Source of the DNA: Ruminococcus flavefaciens
Lineage (GTDB): Bacteria > Bacillota > Clostridia > Oscillospirales > Ruminococcaceae
Reading direction: 5' to 3'
Length of the DNA stretch: 64,000 bases
Assembly (NCBI RefSeq): GCF_900119075.1
Contig: NZ_FPIP01000004.1
Coordinates: forward strand, 1 to 64,000
Shown: in pieces, positions 53,322 through 61,624 of the stretch
How the letters are laid out: each line of letters opens with the position of its first letter
How positions within the stretch are numbered: position 1 is the stretch's first letter
The notes under the pieces: generated by a model
Databases searched by the model: none
Seen by the model: only the letters and a program-made list of their open reading frames with translations
What the model was told of the DNA's origin: nothing
Made by a program: the position numbers and the translations under genes

Positions 53322-54607
53322 TGTTCGGAAATGTCAACGCAGATTACAAGCCCTGCAAATCGCAAATACAGCTTGACAGGGCTTCACGGTATATGCTGGG
53401 CGAGCTGCCCGAACAGCAGCAGGCAGGTGTCATAAAAACTGCACCGCACCTATGCTGGGAGATGAACTGTGACCGCAACATTTATTCCTGCGACATACTC
53501 ACCACACGAAAACTGTTCGGCAAGCGTGATAACAAGCGGACAAACCTTGCGTTCAAGATGTCGCTGTCGTTCTCACCCGATGATAATGACAAGCTGACCT
53601 ATGAAGAAGTGTTCAACATCGCAAAGGAGTTCGCAGAGAAGTTTTTTGACGGTTATCAGGTAATGTTCGCCGTTCACACCGACAAGCCGCACAAGCACGT
53701 CCATTTTCTTGTGGGCAACTGCCATATCGAGACAGGCAAGGCATACCGCCGAAGTCAGAAGGACTTGCAGACCATGTGCGAATTTTTCGGGGAGCAGTGC
53801 ATGAAGCGAGGTCTTACCAACTCTGTCCGCAAGGATTATTATAACGATGATCCCGACCGTGACAAAGAGACATTTGCCGAGAAGCAGATGAAAGCAAAAG
53901 GCAAGGAAACATTCAAGGACGAGCTTCGGAAAGTCATCAGAATTGAATGTGCTGACCCGAACAACCGAACTTTAGAAGATGTGGTAAATGCCCTCATGAA
54001 GCATTATCATGTGGAATGCTGTGTCAAGGGCAACACCATATCCTATCGTCACCCGAACTATACCGACAAAAGAGGTAAACTTGTCTCGGTCAGAGGCAGT
54101 AAGCTAGGTGACAAATATACAGTGAAAGGAATCAACTATGAGCTTGGAAAGATTAGGCGAGGACAAGAAGCCGACAGAGCCGAAGCCCTCACCGCCGACA
54201 CCACCAAAACCGCAGACAGAACCCAAACAGCAAACGGCGTACTTCACACGGGAACAGATGATAAAAGAAGCGGAGCGTATCCGCAGGGAGTACGAACGCT
54301 CGAACAAAGTACAGAAACAGGAGGCAAGACCAATGGAAACCAAGAAACAGGCGGCGCCTTTGCCGGAACTGGGCGCAATCGAAACGAGAGTTCGGGAAAT
54401 GGCGGAGGAGATCGGAGTATCATCGGTGGACGCTCAGAGGGACGAGAGGGTTCTCCTTCTGGTAACGGCAACGCTAAAGATGTGCCAACTTTTGAAGAAC
54501 TATTCGACAGCTATAAGCGCCGAAATACAAAGGTTGTCAGAACATCAGATGCAGAACCTGAGCCTGCAAGAGCAGTACGCAAAAAGCGTCAGGACAGAGG
54601 TCTCTGA
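53321..54607 (+). CDS. MobA/VirD2-type relaxase (MOBP family)
   Basis: A 428-residue relaxase. Tyr24 in 'LDRASRYMLGE' and the metal motif 'VHTDKPHKHVHFLVGN' (His124, His126, His128) identify a MOBP-type enzyme that nicks oriT and stays bound to the 5' end. The last ~155 residues are low-complexity, Gly/Asn/Arg-rich and without predicted fold; exactly this part overlaps another reading frame (54138-54890). The module has no visible integrase or replication gene, so it is a mobilization fragment or relies on other elements. Confidence 0.9.
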   Translation: MFGNVNADYKPCKSQIQLDRASRYMLGELPEQQQAGVIKTAPHLCWEMNCDRNIYSCDILTTRKLFGKRDNKRTNLAFKMSLSFSPDDNDKLTYEEVFNIAKEFAEKFFDGYQVMFAVHTDKPHKHVHFLVGNCHIETGKAYRRSQKDLQTMCEFFGEQCMKRGLTNSVRKDYYNDDPDRDKETFAEKQMKAKGKETFKDELRKVIRIECADPNNRTLEDVVNALMKHYHVECCVKGNTISYRHPNYTDKRGKLVSVRGSKLGDKYTVKGINYELGKIRRGQEADRAEALTADTTKTADRTQTANGVLHTGTDDKRSGAYPQGVRTLEQSTETGGKTNGNQETGGAFAGTGRNRNESSGNGGGDRSIIGGRSEGREGSPSGNGNAKDVPTFEELFDSYKRRNTKVVRTSDAEPEPARAVRKKRQDRGL

Positions 54608-54890
54608 CTGTGTTTACAACATCTATCATCAGGTCAAGGCTCAGGAGAAAGAAGCCATCAACGAGCTGATGCAATATGTGCAGGCAAACAGCGATCAGAT
54701 GGAGAAGGATATTACCGCCTGTGCAGGCAAAGTAAAATCGGCGACCGAAGCCGCCGAAAAAGCATCAAAGCATATAAGTGAGTCGGTAAAACGTTTCTGC
54801 ACTGTCAGAACGATAGGCGATCTTCTGTACTACGCTGCTCCTGTTGCTGTGATGATAGATGTGCTGCTGAGGCTATTTGATTTTATCTGA
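54138..54890 (+). CDS. Coiled-coil mobilization protein overprinted on the relaxase 3' end
   Basis: A 250-residue frame that overlaps the relaxase gene by 470 nt in the +1 frame. AAAGGA at 54125-54130 gives a proper RBS for ATG 54138. The product has a Pro/Lys-rich start, a charged coiled-coil centre ('EREYERSNKVQKQEAR'-like and 'LSLQEQYAKSVRTEVSDCVYNIYHQV') and a C-terminal hydrophobic segment 'DLLYYAAPVAVMIDVLLRLF'. This layout resembles the overlapping mbeA-mbeB/mbeD mobilization genes of ColE1-type plasmids (established for ColE1; similarity here is by organization). The second half, outside the overlap, clearly codes. Confidence 0.75.
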   Translation: MSLERLGEDKKPTEPKPSPPTPPKPQTEPKQQTAYFTREQMIKEAERIRREYERSNKVQKQEARPMETKKQAAPLPELGAIETRVREMAEEIGVSSVDAQRDERVLLLVTATLKMCQLLKNYSTAISAEIQRLSEHQMQNLSLQEQYAKSVRTEVSDCVYNIYHQVKAQEKEAINELMQYVQANSDQMEKDITACAGKVKSATEAAEKASKHISESVKRFCTVRTIGDLLYYAAPVAVMIDVLLRLFDFI

Positions 54891-54938
54891 TGAATCGGAT
54901 TCATCGATGTCCTCATCATCTTCTGTACAGATTCAAGA

Positions 54939-55241
54939 ACGCGCAGTTATATAATACCGCTAAGTTTGTTTGACAATGACGGACGTTATGATTTTGTTAT
55001 TCCTGTTGAATTCGACGTCTACAGTGGAAATAATTCCAATTTTGAGCTTCGCACTCCGCAGGGAAGTAAGTATTCAAATTACCGCGTTTACGTGACGGTA
55101 GGCTTGCTTGATGATAATAAGCAACCTCTTCCTGATTCTGCTGCGAATGACTGGATAATCTATACAAACACGCTAATAAAACGTGACATCATTACTCCAA
55201 GAATCAATAGCAATTCTAGTAATGAACAGAATGGCGATTAA
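54939..55241 (+). pseudogene. C-terminal remnant of a second giant surface protein (E2)
   Basis: An open frame without start ends at 55241. Its sequence 'DFVIPVEFDVYSG...YSNYRVYVTVGLLDD...NDWIIYTNTLIKRD' matches the end of the giant protein E1 ('YTIPIDFTVKT...YSNYKVIVSASLYEM...DDHLIYTNAKIDES'). It continues the broken second operon on the far side of the mobilization module. All other ~3500 codons are missing. Confidence 0.75.
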
Positions 55242-55295
55242 GCGTACAAAATGGGGCGAGAGTTGATCTCTCGGCTCTTCGCTTAAATATCAAAG

Positions 55296-55490
55296 GAGAA
55301 AAAGCCAGAGATTGCAACCAAGAATCCTCGAGTTGTAAAGTTCCTTGAGATACTGCAGCAAAATACGGATATGTAACATCCCATAAGCACAAATGAACTC
55401 TGTGCTAAACTTGTCAAACTCGGGATACATATCGACCGACGAACAATAAGATTTTATGAGATGGTACTTCGAGCGTGCAAAGGAAATTGA
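55296..55490 (+). pseudogene. Remnant of a helix-turn-helix regulator (WYL-type N-terminus)
   Basis: One frame reads 'NPRVVKFLEILQQNTDM', TAA at 55374-55376, then 'HPISTNELCAKLVKLGIHID' and 'RRTIRFYEMV'. This is the N-terminal winged-helix layout of WYL-domain regulators ('LxILxxxxxxxHPLTxxxLxxxLxxxGIxVDRRTIYRDI'). An AAAGGAG lies at the start but there is no start codon, an internal stop, and no WYL domain follows. A decayed gene. Confidence 0.55.
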
Positions 55491-55535
55491 AAACGGTCAG
55501 GATGCGCAAGACATAAATCGTAAAGATTAATACAA

Positions 55536-55590
55536 AAGCGGCTCTACGGAAGTACTTAATCACTTTCCAAGGAGCCGCTTATTCTTTAAA
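55536..55590 (+). terminator. Terminator closing the second operon copy
   Basis: Stem AAGCGGCTC / GAGCCGCTT with inner GGAAGT / ACTTTCC is followed by ATTCTTTAAA. It shares the 'CCAAGGAGCCGCT' side with the terminator after E1 (48721). Confidence 0.8.
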
Positions 55591-55720
55591 ACTATATTTT
55601 TATACCCGAATGATATAAGGCGCATGATCGGAGGACAGAGAATTATAAGAATCATGGCAGTTTTGCGAGATAATAATGAGCAGTTTTTACCGCTGCACCC
55701 TATTATTTACATTTTGTCAA

Positions 55721-55749
55721 TTGAGTTTTTCACTTATAAAGTGTATAAT
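55721..55749 (+). promoter_or_regulatory. Promoter of the membrane EAL gene
   Basis: TTGAGT (55721-55726), 17 nt, TATAAT (55744-55749). An open 73-codon frame across this promoter (from 55624) has no RBS and is not taken as a gene. Confidence 0.8.
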
Positions 55750-55796
55750 GAAAGTGTGAAGGTAAAGATATTTTTGATTTGCGTATGCGGAGTCCT

Positions 55797-55823
55797 GTGT
55801 TGGGCATCCGATCTGCGCAACAC
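55797..55823 (+). promoter_or_regulatory. Hairpin in the EAL gene leader
   Basis: Stem GTGTTGGGCA / TGCGCAACAC (one mismatch) with loop TCCGATC lies in the leader, 8 nt before the RBS AAGGAG. It may affect transcript stability or translation. Confidence 0.45.
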
Positions 55824-55846
55824 TCATAATCAAGGAGATGATTGAT

Positions 55847-57769
55847 ATGACGGGCATGACATACAATAATTCCTATGATATTGCCGCTGTGATGCTGAGC
55901 GTCTGCTGTATATTGTATTTTGCGCTGTCAAAACGAATCAGACACTTCAAGCATACACTGTATGCTATGCTCTGCGGCTGTGTTCTTATCGGAAGCCTGA
56001 GCAACATATCAGCGGGAGCTTTTGCTGCGGCAGGTCACCCGATCGCAGCGAATATTGCGATCAATTTATACTTTCTTGTAAATGTACTTACGATGTGTAT
56101 ATTCGGACTGTATATCCAATGCATCAGCGGATATCTTATGAACTGGCACAAAAAGCATTATCTGTTTTATAGTATTCCCGCTGACATCACTGCTGTTCTG
56201 ATAATGTCAAACATCTTCCTGCACTTTCTGTTCTACTACGATGCAGACTGCAATTATATCCGCGGGAAAGCATTCCTCATTTTGCATTGTCTTAGTGCAA
56301 TTTATCTTGTGCATACGGTAGTAGTTCTTCTTAAAAATGTGATATTCATTCAAAAGCGAAAAATCGCCTGCCTGCTGTCAGGGCTCGGAGTTGTAGTTAC
56401 AGGTATTATTATACAGATGCTGTTCCGTCAGCTTCAGATACAGCTTTTTACAGAAGCGATAATGCTTACATTGATGGCGATCGTCTTTGAAAATGCAAGC
56501 CTTGAGGTCGATCCCGACCTGAATGTATACAAGCGCAAGGAATTTCTTGAATACTATAAAACAGCCTGTGACCTGAAAAGGGAAATGACACTGATCGCTG
56601 TTTCACTTGTGAATACGGAACAGCTTCTCAGCACGCTTTCAGGCGAAGAAAAAGCTGCCGCATTCCGTGGAGTCTGCGAAAAGATAACCAAGCATGTAAG
56701 TCATCACAATGTCTATGCGTACAGTACAGAGAAGTATGCGGTCATGCTTGACAGGAGCAATGTGAAAAATTATAGTATCGTGGAAAATGACTTGCTGATC
56801 GCATTGGAAGCAATGTTTAATCAAAGCTGGTCTATCGGCGAAAAAAAGGTTTATTTCAATGCATTGGTAACGGTCATTCATCTTCCTGATGATGTGGAGA
56901 ATGTGACACTGGAATCTGTATTTCATCGCGGCAGAAATCTTGATTTTACGGATTCAAATATGATACTGCGTGACCATAAGGACGTGGATATTCTCCGCAA
57001 GCGCACCAGAATGCTCAACGCCGTGCGGCGTGCCTGTGAGAACCAGTCCTTCCTTGTGTATTATCAGCCGATCTGGTCGGTGGATACTCAGTCTATCGTT
57101 TCGGCGGAGGCGCTTGTCAGAATGGACGATCCTGAACTTGGATTCATACCGCCTGATGAGTTTATCAGCGCAGCGGAGGAATACGGACTGATCTCTGCTC
57201 TCGGTGAGATCGTACTTGAGAAGGTCTGTCAGTTCTGTGCTGCCTACCACCCTGAACAGTACGGCATAGAGTGGATCGAGCTGAATGTTTCACCTTATCA
57301 GCTGGGCGATGCGAATATTGTGCAGAAATTTGCAAATCTTCTGCAAAAATATAATGTTCCTGTTTCGTTCATTAATCTGGAACTGACGGAAACGGTAGAT
57401 GTGTTCAGAAACGGTATTTTTGTGGATACACTGAAACAGCTCAGGGAATATGGATTTACTTTTTCTATGGACGATTACGGGACAGGCTATTCCAACCTGG
57501 CGAATCTCATGTCCAACAACTACAGAACGGTAAAGATCGACAAATCTCTGCTCTGGAAGGCTACAGACAAGGCAGGTCTGGATTTCCTGATGATAACGGT
57601 CAACCAGCTGAAATCCATAAAGCTTCAGGTGCTTCAGGAGGGTGTTGAGACAAAGGAACAGCTGGATATCATAACATCGTTCGGCGGTAATCTGATACAG
57701 GGCTATTACTTCTCTAAGCCGCTTCCTGCCGGTGAGTTCATCGCCTACTGTAAGAGACTTGCAGGCTGA
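55847..57769 (+). CDS. Membrane EAL-domain phosphodiesterase with degenerate GGDEF
   Basis: A ~640-residue protein. The first ~220 residues contain seven or so membrane helices ('DIAAVMLSVCCILYFALSKRI' onward). About 230-385 is a GGDEF-like fold without a GGDEF signature, so it should not make c-di-GMP. Residues 395-640 are a full EAL domain: 'SAEALVRMDD', 'ELNVSPYQ', 'NLELTETVDV', 'MDDYGTGYSNLAN', 'VKIDKSLL', 'LQEGVETKEQ', 'IQGYYFSKPL'. It should degrade c-di-GMP in response to a membrane signal. AAGGAG fits ATG 55847; ATG 55838 is too close. Confidence 0.93.
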   Translation: MTGMTYNNSYDIAAVMLSVCCILYFALSKRIRHFKHTLYAMLCGCVLIGSLSNISAGAFAAAGHPIAANIAINLYFLVNVLTMCIFGLYIQCISGYLMNWHKKHYLFYSIPADITAVLIMSNIFLHFLFYYDADCNYIRGKAFLILHCLSAIYLVHTVVVLLKNVIFIQKRKIACLLSGLGVVVTGIIIQMLFRQLQIQLFTEAIMLTLMAIVFENASLEVDPDLNVYKRKEFLEYYKTACDLKREMTLIAVSLVNTEQLLSTLSGEEKAAAFRGVCEKITKHVSHHNVYAYSTEKYAVMLDRSNVKNYSIVENDLLIALEAMFNQSWSIGEKKVYFNALVTVIHLPDDVENVTLESVFHRGRNLDFTDSNMILRDHKDVDILRKRTRMLNAVRRACENQSFLVYYQPIWSVDTQSIVSAEALVRMDDPELGFIPPDEFISAAEEYGLISALGEIVLEKVCQFCAAYHPEQYGIEWIELNVSPYQLGDANIVQKFANLLQKYNVPVSFINLELTETVDVFRNGIFVDTLKQLREYGFTFSMDDYGTGYSNLANLMSNNYRTVKIDKSLLWKATDKAGLDFLMITVNQLKSIKLQVLQEGVETKEQLDIITSFGGNLIQGYYFSKPLPAGEFIAYCKRLAG

Positions 57770-57827
57770 CGCAAAGCAATACCGCATCATAAAGGTCAGA
57801 TGCGTGAGCATAATAATTCTGTAAAAA

Positions 57828-57864
57828 AACGTCTCTCTGAAGCTTCAGGCTTCAGGGAGACGTT
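57828..57864. terminator. Bidirectional terminator between convergent EAL genes
   Basis: A long stem AACGTCTCTCTGAAGC / GCTTCAGGGAGACGTT with T-rich tail on both strands. Confidence 0.85.
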
Positions 57865-57896
57865 CTTCTTTTATCAAGCGTCGAGCAGGCGCTTTT

Positions 57897-60800
57897 TTAT
57901 GTGTAATCAATAGTAACAGCCCGTTTGATCTCCGAGCCGTTGACGATCACTCTATGTCGGCTGTTTTTAATTATAATGTTTTCGTCGGTAGCAAATGTTT
58001 CCTTACCGAGAGCAGACCTTACGTCCACCTTTGTATCGGAGTCTGAAAGCATTATATGAGTATCCTCGCTGTATCCTCCGAAAGCAAGAGCTTCCTGACC
58101 GATAATCTCGATATGGAGATGACAATCTCTCAGAGAGATATCCGAGCTTTTATAAAGAGCTCCGAAGCAGGTGGAATTATCCGCCATAGTATTGAGTACA
58201 AGGCTGACCTGTTCGGTTTTTATTGAAGCCTTGTCGCCGTTGAGAGTGCCGAATACCGTCAGGCATTTGCCGTGGGCATAGAAGTTTATCGCGCTCTTGA
58301 TTATGGTTATATCGGCGCTGTTTTCAAGTGAGCCTATAAAGGTTCCGATACTTGCCGAGAAATCGGTCTCTATGTGGCAGGTGCTTATCACGATATTGAC
58401 TTCGCCCTTGATAGCGCCTATGCCGACCTCGGTCTCGGTATTTACATTGAGGTTGTACTCTCCGCGGTTTATATGGATATTTCCGCCGTATCCCGAACCG
58501 ATACATATGCCGTCCTTTCCGCGGCAGCTGATATTAATGGGACCGTCCTGCTCGAAGATAAGCTCGCCGTGGCGTGAAGCGTGGTCGTTGCCTATGCCGT
58601 AGGATTCTGCGGCGTTAAGATCAATATTCAGCGCACCGTCGCCCTCGATAATGAGCTTTGAGGATTCGGGCACCTGTATACCCGACTCAAACAGTGTATT
58701 AGTGCCCACAAGTACGAGAGTAACGTTTGAGTTTTCGCCAAGCTCGATACAGGGACGGTTCTTGACATTGGCAAAATAAACGTCCTCCAAGGTTATGCGC
58801 CCTCTGTAATCAGGCTCGATACGCATATGTATATTGGTCTTCATCTGTGGAGTACCTATTATAGAGATATCCTTGTAGACCATTTCGTCGTGTCCGATAA
58901 CGATATCCGTACAGCCGTCCTTAGCAAGCTTTGCAAGTGAGACGCGGTTTGTCTTGCCTGCGGTATAGATATGCTTGACATTTCCGTCGATATGTTCCTG
59001 ATGATACTGTTTTATCTCGCTGCGGCATTTTTCGTCTATCTGACTGATGATATCGGCGGACGGTCTTGCGGTATAGAAGCCCTGAATAAGGTCAGCTCCG
59101 AGGTGTATCACAGTCTGGAGCTCCTTTGCGGTCTCGACGCCCTCTGCAAGAGCCTTTATGCCGTTGTCATGGCAGAAGTCGATTATCTCGCGGACGAAAT
59201 GCTGCTTCTGAGGGTATTCATGTATATCGCTGAGCAAAGAGCGGTCTATCTTTACGAAATCAGGCATATAGCGCAGCAGGTTGCTGACGTTGGAATAGCC
59301 TGTGCCATAGTCGTCGACAGCGATGTTGATATGCATCTTTTCAAAGTTTGCCTTGAGTATTTCAAGGTCTGAGTCCTTTAGCTCGGCTTCTTCGGTAAGC
59401 TCAACGACTACCTTGCCTGCATGAGCGGCAAGCGACTTGTCCAGTTCTGAGGTTGCTTCTTCGCCTACGCTGACGCCTGGGATACTGTTGATGAACACCT
59501 TTTTATCGCCCAGCTCTTTGGCCTTTTTGTCTATGAGACTGAGAACGTTCATGAATGTAGCACGTTCAACATCGGGCAGTCGCTCCTGCATAGCCGCATA
59601 TTTTAAAATAGAAAGGGGAGAGACCTTTGACTCGGTTCGCGCCCTCATAAGAGCTTCAAAAGCGTAGACGCTGCCGTCAACAGCGCTGACAATAGGCTGG
59701 AAATAGTAGTCCAGCAGGTTTTCGTCCAGTATCCTTGTAACAAGCTGATACTGGGCTTTTTCGTTTGTATCAAGGCTCTCATAGGCGTGGCTTGTGACTG
59801 CGAACTTGCTGCTGTGGAGGCGTTCAAGCTGCTCCTGCATATTTTTCAGCATAAGATTGCGGCGCAGTATCTCAAAGCCCCTGCAAACAGAGCTTATCCA
59901 CAGTCTGTATGTCTCGTCGTAGCTCCGCAGCTTGTCTCCGTAGCTTAAAACTGCATATCCGAAGCATTCGCTCTCGTAGAAAACGGGAGTGAAGAAATAA
60001 GCCGTAGGATAGCCGCGCTCCTCGTCAAGGTCGGGGAGCATTTCCGCCGTTTCAAAGCTTTCATCAAGACCTGCGATATTGTTCTTGCGGTTGCTGCAAT
60101 AGCGTATAGCGTGTATCATGCGCTTGGGATAACCGTTGTTTTTGTGGTGTATTCCTTGAGAAGCGCTTTTCCATTCGCTTGATATGCAGAGGTGGAATTC
60201 CTTTGCGTCGTGTATCTGGTACACATAGGAATACACCGTGCTGAGGTATTCCTGCACGGAGGACTGCATAATAAGGTTCTCGTCCATTGTATTGAAAACC
60301 GAGTGATATCTCTCCTCGGAGATATCTGTACCCCAGTCGTCGCGCTTTATCTGATAATGGGGCATGGACTCACAATTACAGCCGCAGCTTTCACCGAGAA
60401 GCATCTTGGATCTCAGCTTGAATGAATCGGGTATTTTGCCCTTAATCCAGTCCATGAGAAAATGGAATGCATATTCTCCGAATTCCTCGGCAGGGATAAG
60501 AGCCGAGGTTATGGGCTTGGGACTGGTCTGTCCCTCAAAGGTAGAATCATAGCCTATAACGGCTATATCCTCGGGGACGCGGATACCTCTCTCCGCAAAA
60601 GCCTTGCAGAGTCCGATAGCCATCTGGTCGTTTGCACAGGCAACTGCGTCAGGCAGCTTTTTGCCGTCAGCAAGGAGCTCCTCTGCGCATATCTCTCCGC
60701 TCTGATACCAGAAATCACCGTAGATTATGCGGCTCTCGGGAACCTCAAGACCTGCCTTTGCCATAGCGTCGCGGTAAGCCTGCAAGCGCTCCTTGGAGTG

Positions 60801-61241
60801 CTTATGCCATTTCTTGCCTGACAGATAGGCTATATCCTTGCAGCCGTGAACCTCTATAAGATGTGTTACAAGGTCAAAGACCGCAGAATAGCAGTCTGTG
60901 CATATGCTTGGGAACAGGTCGCTCTCTTTTTCGATGACAACTATGCGGTTGTCGAAGAAATCCTTTAGATAAAGCTCCAGATTATCTGCGGCGTTTTCTG
61001 TCTGGATACTGTCTTTAAGTATGACAGCGCCGTCGAATTTCTCGGGATTCATAAGTGAGAAGATATTAGCTTCGCCCTGTTCGCGCTCCTGTGTATCCTG
61101 ATATTTGCGGTACATTGAAAAGATACATACGTCATAGCCCTGCGAAAAAGCCTCTTTAAGAAAGCCGCTGATAAAACGGCTCTGGTATGATTCATCTGCC
61201 TGTCCCACAAATAAAGCTATTCTTTTTCTGTGTTCGATCAT
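57897..61241 (-). CDS. PBP-like sensor - EAL - beta-helix fusion protein
   Basis: An 1114-residue protein without signal peptide or membrane segment. Residues 1-290 are a periplasmic-binding-protein-like domain of the LacI/GalR type ('RIALFVGQADESYQSRFISGFLKEA', 'DAVACANDQMAIGLCKAFAERGI', 'DIAVIGYDSTFEGQTSPKPITS') but without the LacI DNA-binding helix-turn-helix. About 300-490 is an unassigned region. About 505-755 is an EAL domain with all key residues ('AFEALMRART', 'VELTEEAEL', 'VDDYGTGYSN', 'VKIDRSLL', 'LAEGVETAKE', 'IQGFYTARP'). About 770-1100 is a beta-helix ('NVTLVLVGTNTLFESGIQVP', 'SYGIGNDHASRHGELIF', 'GICIGSGYGGNI') of the kind seen in secreted adhesins. It likely ties sugar sensing to c-di-GMP breakdown. 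Confidence 0.88.
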   Translation of the reverse strand: MIEHRKRIALFVGQADESYQSRFISGFLKEAFSQGYDVCIFSMYRKYQDTQEREQGEANIFSLMNPEKFDGAVILKDSIQTENAADNLELYLKDFFDNRIVVIEKESDLFPSICTDCYSAVFDLVTHLIEVHGCKDIAYLSGKKWHKHSKERLQAYRDAMAKAGLEVPESRIIYGDFWYQSGEICAEELLADGKKLPDAVACANDQMAIGLCKAFAERGIRVPEDIAVIGYDSTFEGQTSPKPITSALIPAEEFGEYAFHFLMDWIKGKIPDSFKLRSKMLLGESCGCNCESMPHYQIKRDDWGTDISEERYHSVFNTMDENLIMQSSVQEYLSTVYSYVYQIHDAKEFHLCISSEWKSASQGIHHKNNGYPKRMIHAIRYCSNRKNNIAGLDESFETAEMLPDLDEERGYPTAYFFTPVFYESECFGYAVLSYGDKLRSYDETYRLWISSVCRGFEILRRNLMLKNMQEQLERLHSSKFAVTSHAYESLDTNEKAQYQLVTRILDENLLDYYFQPIVSAVDGSVYAFEALMRARTESKVSPLSILKYAAMQERLPDVERATFMNVLSLIDKKAKELGDKKVFINSIPGVSVGEEATSELDKSLAAHAGKVVVELTEEAELKDSDLEILKANFEKMHINIAVDDYGTGYSNVSNLLRYMPDFVKIDRSLLSDIHEYPQKQHFVREIIDFCHDNGIKALAEGVETAKELQTVIHLGADLIQGFYTARPSADIISQIDEKCRSEIKQYHQEHIDGNVKHIYTAGKTNRVSLAKLAKDGCTDIVIGHDEMVYKDISIIGTPQMKTNIHMRIEPDYRGRITLEDVYFANVKNRPCIELGENSNVTLVLVGTNTLFESGIQVPESSKLIIEGDGALNIDLNAAESYGIGNDHASRHGELIFEQDGPINISCRGKDGICIGSGYGGNIHINRGEYNLNVNTETEVGIGAIKGEVNIVISTCHIETDFSASIGTFIGSLENSADITIIKSAINFYAHGKCLTVFGTLNGDKASIKTEQVSLVLNTMADNSTCFGALYKSSDISLRDCHLHIEIIGQEALAFGGYSEDTHIMLSDSDTKVDVRSALGKETFATDENIIIKNSRHRVIVNGSEIKRAVTIDYT

Positions 61242-61454
61242 GCATATCCCTTCCTTTAACAGGTGATTTATCTCAGATACATAGATTTATCATTAATCTT
61301 TCAGAATACATATTATTAACTATTATATATTATATCATAAAAATATTTGAATTGCATGGAGAATTATTGTATATGTTAAATAAGTTGTGTAACGATTTTG
61401 CGGCTGTATGAGGACTTATAGCTCCTGCCTATAATAAACGATAGTCCTTTCGTA

Positions 61455-61484
61455 TTGGACAAATGCCTATAGGTATGGTATGAT
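61455..61484 (+). promoter_or_regulatory. Promoter of the ABC transporter operon
   Basis: TTGGAC (61455-61460), 18 nt, TATGAT (61479-61484), about 33 nt before the leader peptide start. The region 61,242-61,450 is AT-rich with no gene seen. Confidence 0.7.
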
Positions 61485-61516
61485 TAGTTCATCAAAGGAA
61501 AACAGGAGTGAATAAC

Positions 61517-61570
61517 ATGAGAAATTACAGAAATATCACCAATTCGGAGCGAATGCGATGTCGTGATTGA
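61517..61570 (+). CDS. 17-residue leader peptide MRNYRNITNSERMRCRD
   Basis: ATG 61517 has a good RBS (AGGAG at 61504-61508) and a 17-codon frame ending TGA at 61568-61570. It contains four Arg codons and one Cys codon (TGT 61559) near the end ('RMRCRD'). The last codons lie inside a hairpin (61543-61580). Short Cys-containing leader ORFs before sulfur-metabolism genes are known as translation-coupled attenuators in other bacteria; that this is one is an inference. Confidence 0.55.
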   Translation: MRNYRNITNSERMRCRD

Positions 61571-61580
61571 TTCGTCCGAA
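61543..61580 (+). promoter_or_regulatory. Hairpin overlapping the leader peptide end
   Basis: TTCGGA-g-CGAAT (61543-61554) pairs with ATTCG-TCCGAA (61570-61580): 11 bp with one bulged G. The loop holds the codons Arg-Cys-Arg-Asp and most of the stop codon, so a ribosome at the Cys codon would melt the stem. Confidence 0.6.
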
Positions 61581-61624
61581 AGAATAATGAGTTTATAGTT
61601 TTTAAGATTTGAAAGGTGATAAAT

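Noticed and set aside
55624..55845. A 73-codon frame before the membrane EAL gene
   Set aside because: It runs across a good promoter, has no RBS and no protein-like composition.
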